Shown: piece after piece, positions 1 through 14,649 of the stretch
Numbering within the stretch: position 1 is the first letter of the stretch
Layout of the letters: each line of letters begins with the position of its first letter
Source of the DNA: Tachypleus tridentatus
Taxonomy: Eukaryota; Arthropoda; Merostomata; Xiphosura; Limulidae
Direction: 5' to 3'
DNA length: 64,000 nt
Assembly: GCF_004210375.1 (NCBI RefSeq)
Contig: NC_134834.1
Location: forward strand, 137,859,009-137,923,008
Translations under genes and position numbers: made by a program
The notes under the pieces: model-generated
The model's input: only the letters and a program-made list of their open reading frames with translations
What the model was told of the DNA's origin: nothing
The model's database searches: none

Positions 1-2309
<2,309 letters not shown>

Positions 2310-2554
2310 TGACTAGAGTGAATTTAGTTTTTTTGCACTAGTTGCTATTTTTTAAAATCTAGTTCCATATTGTATAATTAATTTTTACCTGTAGAGTGGT
2401 GTATTTTATACAGGTTTCATGAATTAACCACTCCCAGAACAATGCTGTAAAACTGAATGTGGCTGATTGCTGAATGAACTTTTGTAACTCAGTAGACATT
2501 TTCTGATAGATGTTTTTCTAATCATTTATCTAAAGAAAAATGGAAACCTCAAGA

Positions 2555-2560
2555 AATAAA
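2555..2560 (+). promoter_or_regulatory. Candidate poly(A) signal for SREK1IP1
   Basis: An AATAAA hexamer lies about 245 bases after the stop codon. Further AATAAA hexamers follow at 2888, 3059, 3123 and 3293, so the 3' UTR could end at several places. Such hexamers are common by chance in AT-rich DNA. Confidence 0.4.
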
Positions 2561-5070
2561 ATTTCAGGCCTGTGTCATGACATTTGTCTGTACCCTTGTT
2601 TGGTTTGGAAGTTATTTACATATTAATCATAGAAATTTTATATGTCTTTACAGTATTGATACACATTCAACTCAAGATTTTGATGTAATTTTTATTTGTC
2701 TCATGATAACTCCTAGAAAATACTTTCATTTGTTACTAGATCTTTTAAGTTTGAAATGCAGTTGTAAAATTGTAACCATATTAGAAGCACTAATAGTCTA
2801 TTGTTAAGATGCATAAACTTGTTTTCACATATTGTTGAAGTGTTTTATTAAAGAGATATATTTTAGACATAAAGCATCTAAGAGTAAAATAAAGTTTTGA
2901 CAAGCAGATGTAATAATGCAAAATTGTGAACAAAGATGTTTTTTGTTTGGTCATATGCAAAAATTTGTTAACTTGAAATATATAGATTAAACATTGTTGT
3001 AAATGTGCTGATTTCATGAAGTTTATTTCAAGTCTAATAATATTTTAAGTCAAAATGTAATAAATGCTATTTCCAAGAACACGAATTTTGTCTTTTACAC
3101 AGATATTGCTTTGTATTTAAAGAATAAACATTATATGCACTATTGTGCCATTGTGTGTCTTTGTTGTGCACCAAAGTAATTTTGAATTTTATTTTCATCT
3201 CAAATATCAAACTAGTGGCACTTTAGGTATTATTTTGGGAAATAACTGTTGTTAGAGTTTGAAAATTTGGCTTTGTATTAACTTATTTCTTAAATAAAGG
3301 AAAAAATAGCATTTAAAATTATGCATCTTATAATCTTTTATTTAAGAGCCTCAGTGATTTTTATTGTTCAGTAAGGTTAGAGTTCAACAGAAGAAAATGT
3401 GATCGTACAAAAGTTTTTTTTATGATGGTTATGTGTCTGTAATTTCAGGAGTCTAGAAAATGTGGCCATGTACTAGCTGACCATTGTACTTGTGAACTTA
3501 AAAGAATGATTTAACTTTCCATCTGTTTTATTTTACATTTTATATATATATATATAAAAAGTATTTGCAGCTGAAGAGATACCTTCAAAAATCTGTATTA
3601 TTATTTGAAGTGTTCAGTATTAGAAATGTTTTATGCCATGGTTTAAGTAATATTTATTTCCACAAATGTACTTTTAATTTCTAAGGCCCAATTTTGCTAT
3701 TTTATTTTCTACTATTCCCAAAATCCAGATTGCACAGAACCCTCATCGTATATTCAAACTTGAAAAATATTCATGCAGTCTCCTTTTTTAACTTAGTGTT
3801 GCAGCATATACTGTACCTGAAGGCAGTTATTCCAAAGACTGACTCTTCTATTAGGAAAGTAACACTGTTATGTACAAGTTTCATATTTTAAACTTGTCTT
3901 CTTGTCTTAACTACCTAGAATATGTTTTGTAATTGTCATTGGGATATACAGATTTTGTCTATTACACACACATTGTATTTAAAGAATAAACCTCTAACAA
4001 TATTTAATTCATAGTCATATAACCTAATTAAATCTGAATCTATAGTCAGAAATAGTTTAATACAAGTTGAAAAGCTATTATTAACTATGTTTGCAAGAGA
4101 GTAATTGGCATGAAAATATTTTTAATAATCTGGTAGATAACATAACCAATGAAGAATGAAGAGTTACCTAACATTTTATCCTGCCACTGCAAATGGTATT
4201 TATTTTCCTATTGACCATGTATTTCCTGGTAACCTTGACATTGCAATTAATGGTGATTTAAAACATTTAATTAAATATTTTCTAAGTTTCAGGAATGTCA
4301 TAAAATTTATTGGAATCAAACCATAATAGCAATTATTTAAATCACTCAGTTTTAGAGAAATCATGTGAAAAAAAAGCTGGAATAAGATTACTTCTAAAAA
4401 ATAGCTAAATAAATCTGTAATCCATATATACATGAAATATTCAAGGAAATTCAAATATACAACAATGAATAAATTTTGAATAAGAAAGAAGTTACTGTTT
4501 TTTCTTATATAGTAGATATAGTGTCACTCCTGTTGACAAAGCAGCTGATAACTTTGTTTTTATCTGAAACAAAGTTTATGTAACAACTTTATATAAAGAA
4601 CTAAGTTTTATTTTGAAAACACATAAACTGTAGGTAATAAGGTGTATAAGCATGTTAATACAGAATTATCAAGTACTGATAATCTGAAATATGTTAGACT
4701 TTTTATCAACATTACTGTAATATCAAAGAAATAACTGATACTCACCTATTCATTATCTTCAGTAACTCCACTGAGTTTAAAGAAAAAATTTATAGCTTTA
4801 TGACTAAAACAGTAGAAGCTTTAGATTCTAATAACTTGCATCTCTTCCTAATGTAGAAATTAAAAAGAGTATTTCACTAATAATTTCAATAATTGTGGTA
4901 AATTAATGCTTTGTGTTAGCAAAAATAAATGTCTTTGATAATGTTACTTGTAAAAATTGATTGTTTCACAGTTAACAAACATTACAAGTTATATATATTT
5001 TACTTAACACCTTTGTACAGTTCTGTCACCATTTCTTCAAAGAAATCGCAGGATGTCTAGATGTTTAGGG
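2561..5070. other. AT-rich 3' flank with a diverged direct repeat
   Basis: No protein with recognisable features is encoded. A segment near 3085-3129 resembles 3952-3991: both carry ATTTTGTCT, then TACACA, then TGTATTTAAAGAATAAAC, which includes a poly(A)-like hexamer. A short TA run lies at 3541-3556. The remaining ORFs are short and of low complexity. Confidence 0.4.
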
Positions 5071-5153
5071 TGTTTTTGTATTTTTTGTATAGCGAAATCA
5101 CATTGTGCTATCTGCTGTGTCTACCAAGGAGAATCAACCTCTGGCTTTAGTAT
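5071..5153 (-). mobile_element. Diverged T2-type SINE
   Basis: In reverse orientation the order GTATAGCGAAATCACATTG, GCTATCTGCT, CACC-like spacer, GAATCAACC and GGCTTTAG matches the T2 tail, the middle and the B box. Many substitutions make this an old copy. Confidence 0.5.
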
Positions 5154-5279
5154 CACCCTTTGTACCTGTATTAATAAATATATCCAACATCTAAGCATGC
5201 CTTCTACATTTCTACACTCAGTTATGCAACCACCTTCAAACATGGTCAGCTACCGATCAGTAACCCTCTCTTTGTGAAC

Positions 5280-5345
5280 CTGACGATGACTGAAGAAGAT
5301 CGAAACATTGTTTGCTCTTCTACTAGTGCTTTCTCTACCCATACT
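5280..5345 (+). mobile_element. Penelope-like element tail with degenerate hammerhead-like motif
   Basis: CTGACGA at 5280-5286, a 15-base intervening segment, then GAAA at 5302-5305 and TCTACCCATACTAGCC downstream. The same arrangement (core motif, then a CCCATA-CAG/AGCC block) recurs at 17585, 22678 and 38853, and on the minus strand near 11965. Next to two of these copies lie Penelope-like protein remnants, so I read this one as an isolated tail. Confidence 0.5.
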
Positions 5346-6559
5346 AGCCATTTTTAAATATATAATCTTCAAAAATATTGTTTTTATAGATTAATTATTT
5401 TAAGTAATAATAACCACTGTATTATAGCAACCACCATTAGTTTGACTTTTCTTTGCTTTGTAGCTTTTACAGTAGTGTATAGTATAATGTTCACTCTTCA
5501 CCATATCATTACTTCTTTTTTTCTAAATCGTATTATTACTGTAAAATTTCTTGAACAATTATCATCTGTTATCTTACAGTTATCTTTCACAGCTAAACTG
5601 TTTGATAGCTTGGAAAGTAAGGGTTGCAAAGCTTTACAACCAATAAAATGTCCTAGTTCCACAAAAACTAACAGAAACATACAATGTAGTGCATATACAG
5701 TAATTTACAATGTCACCTAATAACTAAGAAACAAAGATTTGCAGTGCCCTTGTCTAACTTCCATATTAATTTTCTAACTCCTAGCTATTGTCTCTAGTTA
5801 AGTAGATTTGTAATGTACTAGACATATCTTCTGGTACTAGCCATCCCTTCTTTCTAGCAATCAAGTGAAAATCACCCCCATTCAGTTATTTATTTCTCAG
5901 TTACATGACTATCACAGTAGTTGCTTATCAAAATTATGCAGTTATATCAACTGGGAGGTTGTCATCAGCAGTTCCATGAACAGTTAGAGCTGTATCCCAA
6001 ACAGCCACATATGTACTTTCAGCTCCTCTTTCCTTATCATTAGGGCAGGAGATTGCATAACATTCTGAATTGACTACATTGATCAGCTCAGTTTTCCAGA
6101 GTTTGATTAACACACAATTTTTACTTTTGCACACTTCTAAACTGCTGTAACTATTTAAATGGTCTGACTTATTGGAGAACAAAATGAGATTCAGTTGAAA
6201 CCAAGGGGTTCCAATGCTGTGGACACACAAAATAGCTGCACCTAGTCTCTTGTGGTACATTTATTTCTTCACTGTCTTACCATAACACCTCTTTTGTTAT
6301 ATGCTGACAATCTGCTCACTGTTAATGAACAAACTTATGTGTGAGTGTAAACAAAGACATCTACTCTAGGTGAAGGACCAGAGGTGAAATTTTGCCAGTA
6401 CTGAGTAGAGAAACTGGTTTTTAAGGCAGTTCCAGTACCATGACTTACTTGAGTTGCTTTGTTATATTTACATGTAGATATTTTTCTGTTTCAAAAACCA
6501 GGTCCACTTTATTCAACTGAATACCACTACTTTTTCTTTTTTTTTAGAATTTCACCATA
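5346..6559. other. Unassigned stretch with a 108-codon minus ORF
   Basis: An ORF at 5934-6260 (-) has no domain I recognise. It lies just downstream, on the same strand, of the gypsy integrase remnant, so it may be a leftover of the pol C-terminus or of the 3' end of that element. Otherwise the stretch shows nothing definable. Confidence 0.3.
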
Positions 6560-7330
6560 CATCACATTTACAACTAAGATTTCTCAACTAAAAATGAACA
6601 TATACAGCAAATAACCTGTTGATCTCTATTCAATTGTATGGTATGTAATCTTGCTGAAGAGTTAATATTCATCCCAGTTGGTTTGGTTGAGGTTAACAAA
6701 CTTATCAAGCATATGCTTGACAGTTTATATCACTCATACCAGTAAACCTTCAGATTTTGGGGTGATACAGTCAAATGTACATCTTGTCCATACCTAATAT
6801 GTTACATGCTGGATGAAAAGTTAACTGTTAAAATTAGCTCAAAAAATAATTAAAATTTTTGCTGGATTTCTTCACTCTGAACTAGACTAATCCAGTGCAT
6901 CAGCTACAAACTGACTAGTTGTATTTACTTCAGGGAGTCACTAGTGGCCTTGTTTCATCTCCAAAAGGGGACCAGTGATATCCAGGGTTATTATTTACAA
7001 AATATAAACAAAAAGTTAATTGCATTTCATTATAGTTAGGCTTTTTATTTGTATGGCACATGCTATAGAATGTTCAAACCAGTGTTGAACATCTGCATTT
7101 GAATGCAGCCAAAGATAACCATTTCAAAAATACCTTGATTCCTTACAGTCTTTACATTATGCAAAGTAATGTGAATCTCATTACTTCATGGGACCACTAG
7201 CTGCAACATAGGCTGAGAATCATTGTTCAATGGTTGATAACGATCATAAAATACACCTTACTGCACAGCAAGGAGCACCTACTGCTAGATCTGGGTCCTT
7301 AATTTACTCTTCCCCTACCATTATTCATGG
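6560..7330 (-). pseudogene. Ty3/gypsy integrase remnant
   Basis: Reading the minus strand across frames gives a recognisable integrase. The end of the H2C2-type zinc finger is at about 7080-7125 (SNADVQHWFEHSIAC). The catalytic-core start LDITGPL, with its first acidic residue, is at about 6963-6990. LPEVNTTSQFVADAL follows soon after. A block ending NQTNWDEY lies near 6664-6716, then STGYLLYMFIF near 6592-6633; both are typical of the integrase C-terminal half. Stops and frameshifts break it repeatedly, and the D-D-E spacing is no longer intact. No LTRs were found. The RT fragment at 8.2-9.3 kb is on the opposite strand, so these are two insertions or an inversion. Confidence 0.75.
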
Positions 7331-8242
7331 CATCCATCTATTAGTAAAATCGTCTATTATATGTCTTGTTATCGTTATAGCAGTAATGATCACAACTCCT
7401 ACATAAAGACAAAGACATTTAATGAACAGACAGAGAGGGTCTCATTGTTAATGTTGTAGGTCTGGGCAATAATGATTAAATCACACTCCTAGAACATTGT
7501 TATCCAGAATGGCATCATCTATTCATGTATTTTAGGCTCATCAACCACTTCAACAGCATGTGGTCTAATCAAACAGTGAACTTTCTATCATATAAATACT
7601 GTTTTCAAAGACCACAAATAAACAATCCTTTTTTCATTTTTCAGTATATCTATGTTTATAAGCCATGAGCAAACAAATAATCTAAGCAATTACACCTCCT
7701 ACTCCATTCTCCAACTAAGATAACACTACCCAAACTGGACTACTAGTGGCATCAGTGCCTAGCAAAAATAATCCTGTTGTAGATAAGCCAACACAGTGAA
7801 TTATACTACAGCATACTTCATGGATTATAATGATTGACTGTATTATTCACTAAATTTAAAGTGCCTCTGAGCAAGCGGCAAATAGGACGAGGAAATCTTG
7901 AAAACGTTGTTCACAAACTGTTTGTTATATGGGAAGTGTTATGTATTTTAATTTATCTCAGACAAGTATCCAGTTTATTATTAATACACCATGTGTGAAG
8001 ATTTCAAATAACCAGAAAACTTAATTTGTATTTAGAAGTAACTGAATGTTGATATGTATGAAATTTATAATACTTGCCAGCAACATTGATACACAAATAT
8101 ATTTTAATGTACAAATAAACAATACACCCTCCAATTGAAATCACCATTTTGGCCAGTGAATATCAACTTCATTCTGGTGAATGATGATAAAGTATATTAG
8201 TGGAGAAATGAACTTCTGGCTCAGTCTAGAAGGTGTGACCCA
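7331..8242. other. No gene seen
   Basis: AT-rich DNA between two gypsy pol fragments. It probably belongs partly to them (RNase H or protease regions), but no motif is clear enough to assign. Confidence 0.35.
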
Positions 8243-9320
8243 TTGAATAAAATTAGTAACCTTGTATCTGGAATTAATATCCTGGGGATAGTTTGTTTGT
8301 TATTATGCACAAAGCAAAACAAAATGCCATCTGTGCTTTGCCCATTATGGGTATTGAAATCCAGTTTGTACCAGTATAAATCTGCAGACACACCACTGTG
8401 CTACTTGGGGGCTTTGAGGATGAATACTGTGGAAACTGTCCATCAGTTTTGCCTGTGCTATAGGTAAGATGATCAAAGGGAAGATCATCCAATACTGCTG
8501 AGATCAAGACCAGGAACAACAAAGTGCACAAGTGTGTATAGCAAAGGAAATGACAGTACTTCCAATACACAAATGGTGTTTGATGGTCATAGTCCATGTA
8601 GTCATAGAAGCCATGAAAGAAATTGACTATTTCTTGTACAGAAAGCAGGTAGAATTAGCTTGGATCATGATCCATCTGACAAGGGATGAAGTTCCAAAGT
8701 TGCTTTATAACTATGGTTGGTCAACTCTGCAGGTGGATGCTGAAATGGTCATAGGCATGGCAAATAAAGTTGAAGTAACGAAAGCTAATGGTAGTGATGC
8801 ATCTTCCCTGTTGAACCAAAAACAAAACACAAAGCTTCTTATACACCAAAGTTAATTTTTGATAATTGTGCTAAAAACCTAGGCCCAATACAGTAGAGAT
8901 TACATGGTAGCATATTAGGCAGATATGATAATGTATTTGTTAGACCAGATGACTGATTGAATCAACAAGTAGTGAATCTGCACTATATAGGCACTGATGT
9001 TTCATGCCCAAAAAAACAACAGCTGCACATACACTAGGGAAAATCTTGATTTTTTAAATATAGTAGATGCTGCAGGACAGAGTCATACAAGCTTTGAGGA
9101 GTGTTTAATTGTCTCCATTAGTGATTATCAGGTAGAAAGAAGAACTACCAAGGTTCTGTGCTGAATTTAAATGGGTGACTGATGTAACTTGCACTGATAT
9201 CTTTACAGCTAACAGTTGAATGTCTCAATGTAGTTAGAAGGCTCTATTGGTTCAATACCCTGGATCTGGCACTTGGATACTGGCAAGTTTAGCTGGATAA
9301 CAAAAGAGGCACTGAGAATA
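8243..9320 (+). pseudogene. Ty3/gypsy protease-RT remnant
   Basis: Near 8920-8960 the plus strand encodes a stretch (RYDNVFVRPDD) like the linker before gypsy RT that usually reads KYxDVFAxxxxDLG. At 9251-9289 it encodes FNTLDLALGYWQV, a clear match to the RT block FSTLDLxSGYWQV, which carries the first catalytic Asp. Before it, LTVECLN corresponds to the usual LPRIDxxLD block. Stops interrupt all of it. Two ORFs at 8243-8467 and 8532-8855 would fall in the protease and linker part, but I could not place a DTGA-type protease motif. The palm motif YIDD and RNase H are missing, so the fragment is truncated at about 9.3 kb. Confidence 0.7.
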
Positions 9321-9959
9321 ATTATATCGTGTTGGATTTACTATTATATACTTATTTTAATATCAACGTTTTCTAGTTAAATATACATTTAGAAATGCAG
9401 GTAACTTATATTGTTAAAGGTACGTTCAGAAATTTTTGCTTATTCACTAAATTTGTAGAAATGTCTCAAGTGTAAGAATCAACAATATATGTTTTACAAA
9501 AGCACTAGCATGTCTTCAGTATTACTGGACCAACTGAAATTTCTTGTCTCACTTAAATGTTTATAAACTGATGTGCCAAGAGACAGTATATACTGTTGGT
9601 TTGCTATGATTGGTATACTATGAACCTTTGAAGCTGTAACTGTGATAAACACTTATTAATTGGGAAACTATAGATATTGGACTAGGAACTTTTATAGATT
9701 TTGAACATTACAAACTGTGTAACTTCGGGGGATTAACATTGGGATCTAGTATTTTTATGAAGACATTATATAAATTCAGCTGTAATCACTTTTATCAACT
9801 TAAAATTAATTTGCTCATCATGAACTGTTGAGAAAATATTCAGTTCCAGACCAGATATAAGACTCAAGTTTTACTAATTTACTCTCATGGCACATAAATA
9901 AACTTGGCACTAAAATGTCACTAATAAGCTAAATATTAATAAGTTTTAACTTCTTCATT
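9321..9959. other. No gene seen
   Basis: AT-rich sequence after the gypsy RT fragment. Nothing recognisable on either strand. Confidence 0.4.
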
Positions 9960-11050
9960 TTATTAGGAAATATTAAAAGAAAAATGCTAAGTTTCCTCTA
10001 GTTTGATAATCATGACATTTGCTCTCCAGGTTATCCCTGTTTTCTAGTTTATTTACTATTTCTCCAAATGGTATAGAATTTAATTTAAATTACTCATTGT
10101 TATTAGTAGGGCAAAGCAATTTTTATTGCCTTCAGTCTTAACTTTCTCAACATGGGCACAGTCAATCTGACTGACCACTTTACCTTTTTGTACTTTTTTA
10201 ACCCTCTCACCCTGGTATCCTCTACTGTGAATGACACAAATTTTAGTGTCTTAAATTCAAAATTTTATTAAACTACTTTTTATGTCATATCAGTTAGTAT
10301 AGCATAAAACCTTAGCTAATAATGCATATTTTAATATAGAAGTTTTAAGTCCTTAATTCTATAAGGGAATATTTTTTTAAAAAATCCTAAATTTCTCACA
10401 GTGTGACACATTTCCTCTAGGCATTTTCTGTCCTCTATTGTATCCACCACCCCTTGAAAAAGTACGAAATTAAATATAAATTACTAACTATAAAATAGTC
10501 ATTGCTCAGAGAAACCATAATTTTTAAAGCCTTTAATTCTGTTTGGTTACAAAGCTATCAGATGGAAAATTAGAACCCTTCTGTCACACCCATTTGTCAC
10601 ATGCTCTCTTTCTGGATTTGTTAGTAGTTCTTTCTTAGGTTTAATTGTACATTACCTAGAACCAACAGAAAGTCAAGGTTTTCATCTATCAAATGACATA
10701 CTGCATTATGTTATGTTATGAATATATAGGCATCAAATTTACTTGTAATACAACTTTAGTTTTCACAGAAATCACAATAGTTAACTTAAATAGATTTGTA
10801 ATGGCTCTTGTCATACAGTTAGAAAGCCAGAAAAATTGGGATTGTTAGAGGAAACTGTTTCCTGCATATTATTAGTCAATGTCCTTTCTGCATGATTGAA
10901 TTAAATACAAATTATTTAGTGCATTACTACCATTAGTATAAAAAATAGACTTAAGTGTTCTCAATATTCGACAACCAGGAAAAGGAAAATTGTGTAAGTA
11001 TCTATTTCTTGTTTTTCATGTTATTCTTTATTTATGATAATAAAAGTAGC
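9960..11050. repeat. Degenerate AT-rich repeat array
   Basis: Diverged similar blocks recur near 9990-10140, 10250-10340, 10410-10560 and 10890-10950. Each has a CCTCTA/TCTCT-like part followed by AATTAAATA-TAAATTA-like and ATTAGTA-like parts. The part at 10799-11040 has an inverted partner at 13265-13516, where TAATGGCTCTTGTCA and AGAAAGCCAG are shared on opposite strands. Confidence 0.4.
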
Positions 11051-11389
11051 TACAATGTAAAAATGGAGATATTTTTAGGTTAGTTGGGATTATATTAGAT
11101 AAATAATAATAAAAATGAGTTGCTTGTACTAGCTTATGGATAATGTAATGTGAACTGCAAGTGTTCAGAATGATTTACAACTTATAATGATGTAATAGTA
11201 GTTAAACATGATTTAAATGATAAGCAAAAGAACAATAAAACAATAAAATGTAATGATAAATAGATGTATACTGTTACAAGCTTAAAGCTACTTAGGATAA
11301 ACAAAGGTAGTTTCATGTTATGATTTGAAATCACTCTAGAAAGAAAAAAAGGGTAATTTAAATTTATATTGATTTTTTTCTTTGCATGG

Positions 11390-11640
11390 TTATGAACCTT
11401 TCAAATTTCACCAATCCCATATTGAGATACAGTCTTGAAAAAATAACAAAGTTTTACTGAAAAAGTATTTGAAAAGTACTTAGCAGGCTTCAGGCATTTT
11501 ACACAAAGAAAATTTGAGATTTTTGAGGTGAAGAAAAGTATTTTTAATCTTAATATGAAAACTGCTTTGCACATTACCTAAAACAAATACTTATGATATT
11601 CATGGACAAATCTGTATTTTAGTTTACTATAAATATTTCA
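11390..11640 (+). repeat. AT-rich dispersed repeat, copy 1 of 4
   Basis: Shares with 13780-14100 (+), 16390-16730 (+) and 12800-12985 (-) the ordered blocks AATAACAAAGTTTTACTGAA, a TTTGAAA block, a TTAG-AGG block, TTTGAGATTTTT and TTTTTAATCTTAA. The divergence is high. No coding capacity was seen. Confidence 0.45.
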
Positions 11641-11904
11641 TTAAAATATTTTTTCTGTTTGTGAAAAACTTACTTATAATATTAGCTGAAAGACTGACAC
11701 ATTTTGTAAAGATATACACATCATATCAAAAGTTAGAAGTATTAAACTTTATAGTTTTAATAATACTAGCTTTTAATATAGTATGTATATCTTCATAAAA
11801 TTTCAGTCAACATTATGAGTCTTTCAGACACAAAAAATCATATTTTTTAACAAAAATAATTTCATAAGAAAAAGAAACCAACTTGAAGTAAAAATGTGTT
11901 GCAG

Positions 11905-12790
11905 AGACAGCTCATGTGGATTTTAGAAACTTTCATTACAATAAAGTACAAGAGCAATGTTTCAACTTTCTTAGGTCATCTTCAGCTTAACAAAGACTGA
12001 CCTGTAGCAGGCACAACAGTCAGATGTTAGGTGGTAATTAATATAGGTATTCCTTTATGTTAGTTCAATTTTGGTTTGAGTTCTGGTATAAGTAGTTCTT
12101 CTTTGATTTTACATTTGTATGTTTTTGTTTCTCCAATTAATACGTTGATGTTTTCTATAGTTATGTTGTGTTTTTTAATTTCTGAGTTAAAAAATGTTGG
12201 AAGGTATTTTTTGTGTTCATTTAATCTGGTTTCCATTTTTCAGTTTGTTTCCCCAGTATAGAAGTTATGATAGTTGTTGCATTGTAACTTATAAATAATG
12301 TTGGTGTTATGTTTGTTAGAATAGTTTTTATACATATAAGTTTTAGTTTTGTATCAAGTTTTTGAATTAATTTAATGTTTACTGGAATTTTATGTTCTGT
12401 TGTAAATTTTGTTCAAAATGTTGGTAATATATGGTATGAAACGGTGCAGGATTTTGTAGTTACTTGTTTCACGGAATTCGCTATTGTTTGTTTGTTGTTG
12501 GCCTAGGTGTATTTTTAAATTTTTTTGACAGTTTTGAAGTAAATTTATTGATGTTGACCAAGTGTTGTTTTAATTGGTTAATTTTATTGTGTGAGAATAG
12601 CTTAGTGGCTATGTTTATTTGGTTTGCCAAGATATTGAGTTTTGTTTTGTTTCTTATGCTGAGTCCCAGGAAATGTATAGTCTATTAAGAATGACTTTTA
12701 TCTCGATTTCTGTTTTGAATTGTTTATTGATTCTTCTGATCTTGAGGTTGAGAATGTTATTTTGTTATAATTTTATTATTAAAAGAGATT
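11905..12790 (-). pseudogene. Penelope-like retroelement remnant: GIY-YIG endonuclease end and tail
   Basis: The minus strand at 12065-12300 encodes YKLQCNNYHNFYTGETN, a stop, then ETRLNEHKKYL, ending with EELLIPELKPKLN. This is the layout of the GIY-YIG endonuclease of Penelope-like elements: YxLxC, YxGET, TRLxEH, and a final ELKPxLN. Upstream in the element (12300-12700) are degraded stretches suggestive of the RT-to-endonuclease linker, with many stops. Downstream, at about 11960-11985 (-), is the element tail with CTGAAGA, a helix-like segment and GAAA, as in the other tails here. It is certainly inactive. The 5' side abuts an unrelated AT-rich repeat (12800-12985, -). Confidence 0.75.
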
Positions 12791-12799
12791 TGGCTGTAA

Positions 12800-12985
12800 A
12801 TATTATATATATTGAAAGTGATTTTCATGTTAAGATTTTTAAAAAAACTTTTCTTCATTAAAAAGAATCTCAAATTTCATTTGTGTATCCTATAAACACC
12901 TCTTAAATATATTTCAAATGTTGTTTTTCAGTAAAACGTTTTTTCTCTACCCTATCTCAAAACAGGAATGGTAAATTTGAATTGC
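12800..12985 (-). repeat. AT-rich dispersed repeat, copy 2 of 4
   Basis: Read on the minus strand it shares GTTTTACTGAAAAAC, the ATTTGAAATATATTTA block, ATTTGAGATTCTTTTT and ATCTTAACATGAAAATCAC with the other copies. It is directly next to the Penelope-like remnant. Confidence 0.45.
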
Positions 12986-13264
12986 TTTGTACCCCTTCCC
13001 CTCCCCTCCCAAAATTTTTTCTTTGGAATGGCTTTAGCTCATAACAGTATACACCTATTTATACTTAAATAACATTACTGCCCTTTTAATCACGTCTATC
13101 TACTACTGTACATGCCATTATAACTTGTAAATCACTTGGGAAAAGAGGAGCTCATATTACACTATCCATGAGCTACTACAAGTTGCTTGCATGTGAATCA
13201 TGCAAAATATTTTTACTATTATTATTATAACAACAGTTGCTAAATCTGAAAATCGGTATCTCTT

Positions 13265-13516
13265 TAGATTAGATTAGGTAAAATAAACAATAATAAAATA
13301 AGAAATATATAATTACGTCTGTCTTCTTTTCTTTTGCTGTCAACATTTAATGACATGTAATCCTTATTTTTATACTAATGGTTGTAATGTAATAAGAAAT
13401 TTTTATTTCAATATGTAATGTACCAAAGACAGAGACTAATGGCATGCTAAAAGTGTACAATTTCCACTAACTAGTGCAATCTTTCTGGCTTTCTAATTAT
13501 GTGACAAGAGCCATTA
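13265..13516 (-). repeat. Inverted partner of the repeat at 10799-11040
   Basis: The reverse complement contains TAATGGCTCTTGTCACATAA, then AGAAAGCCAG, CCATTAGTATAAAAA and ATATTTCTTATTTT in the same order as 10799-11040. A direct echo of its edge (TTAGATTAGGTAAAATAAA) is at both 13265 and 13518. Confidence 0.4.
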
Positions 13517-13779
13517 GGTTAGATCAGGTAAAGTAAAGAAAAAATAATAATCAAAATCTTTCATAAGGTGCACGGGAACAGTCCATATATAACAATTCAA
13601 TAGGGTAATGTGAGATATACATTCGTCAAGTGTAGCAGGATATTTGTTAGACACGATTGAAAGGGCAATAAAATTTAAGTAGAAGTTTAAGCTATTTCGG
13701 ATAAACAACTGTAGTTTCATATTATAATATCAAGTTGTTGTAGAAAGAGAAAGAATAATTTAGACTTCTTAATTTTTCA

Positions 13780-14100
13780 TGGTGGTTACTAGATTGGTCA
13801 AATTGACCAACTTCATTTAATGTTATGGTAGGGAAAATAACAGATAAAATATAAAGTTTTAGTGGAAAAGAAAATGTTAGAAATTTATTTGAAAGATTTC
13901 CCAGATACACAAATGAAATTTTACAATGTTTAGATGAAGGAAGGTATTTTTTATTTTAGAATGAAAATCAGAGCAGTCAACACTTTTGATTCCATAAATT
14001 AATGAATAAGTTTTTATTGAAGCTACTTCATTAAAAATTCTGATTTTTTTCTACAAACGACTTTCTGTTTACTTAAAGCTTGGAAAAGTTTGTAAATATA
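13780..14100 (+). repeat. AT-rich dispersed repeat, copy 3 of 4
   Basis: Carries TTGGTCAAATTGACCAAC, AAATATAAAGTTTTAGTGGA, ACACAAATGAAATTT and CATTAAAAATTCTGATTTTT, matching the copies at 11.4 and 16.4 kb. The first block is a near-palindrome. Confidence 0.45.
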
Positions 14101-14649
14101 CACAAAACATACAAATTATTGTATGAAAACTATAAAGATCACATTGGGGTTACATACCAGGTCAGTTTCACCAAATCTGTAGTGAGTGTGTTAGACATAT
14201 AGGTATAGTACTGTGGAAAGTAATTTTGTAGTCATCAGATAAATTACATAACCAATAATTTGAAAATACCCACCTCTCCACACAACTGAAATTAAACCAT
14301 GATGAGGAAGGGGAACTCTAAAAGATAACAGAACTGATTTTCCAAAATTGCAAAAGAACTTTTGATACAATTTAAAATTTCATAGTTTCTGCCTATATAA
14401 AAATTAGCAGAGTTCAGCTATGATATATTACATTGGTAGTCGTTATTTACACTGTTTTATAATCAGTTGCTATAAAACTTTAATTCAGATGTATTTATAG
14501 ATTTATTTAAGTAAATTTTATTGTTAAAACCAATTTATTAGGTACCACAGCACGTTATAAAAAGTTAAATATTTGTTTATTTCAGAAAATAGAAAAAATT
14601 GTTTACTGTAATGCCATCTAATATATGAATTTGGCAAACTTTTACATGA

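Noticed and set aside
5934-6260. 108-codon minus ORF as a host gene
   Set aside because: No recognisable domain, and it lies just downstream of a gypsy integrase relic on the same strand; kept only as unassigned.
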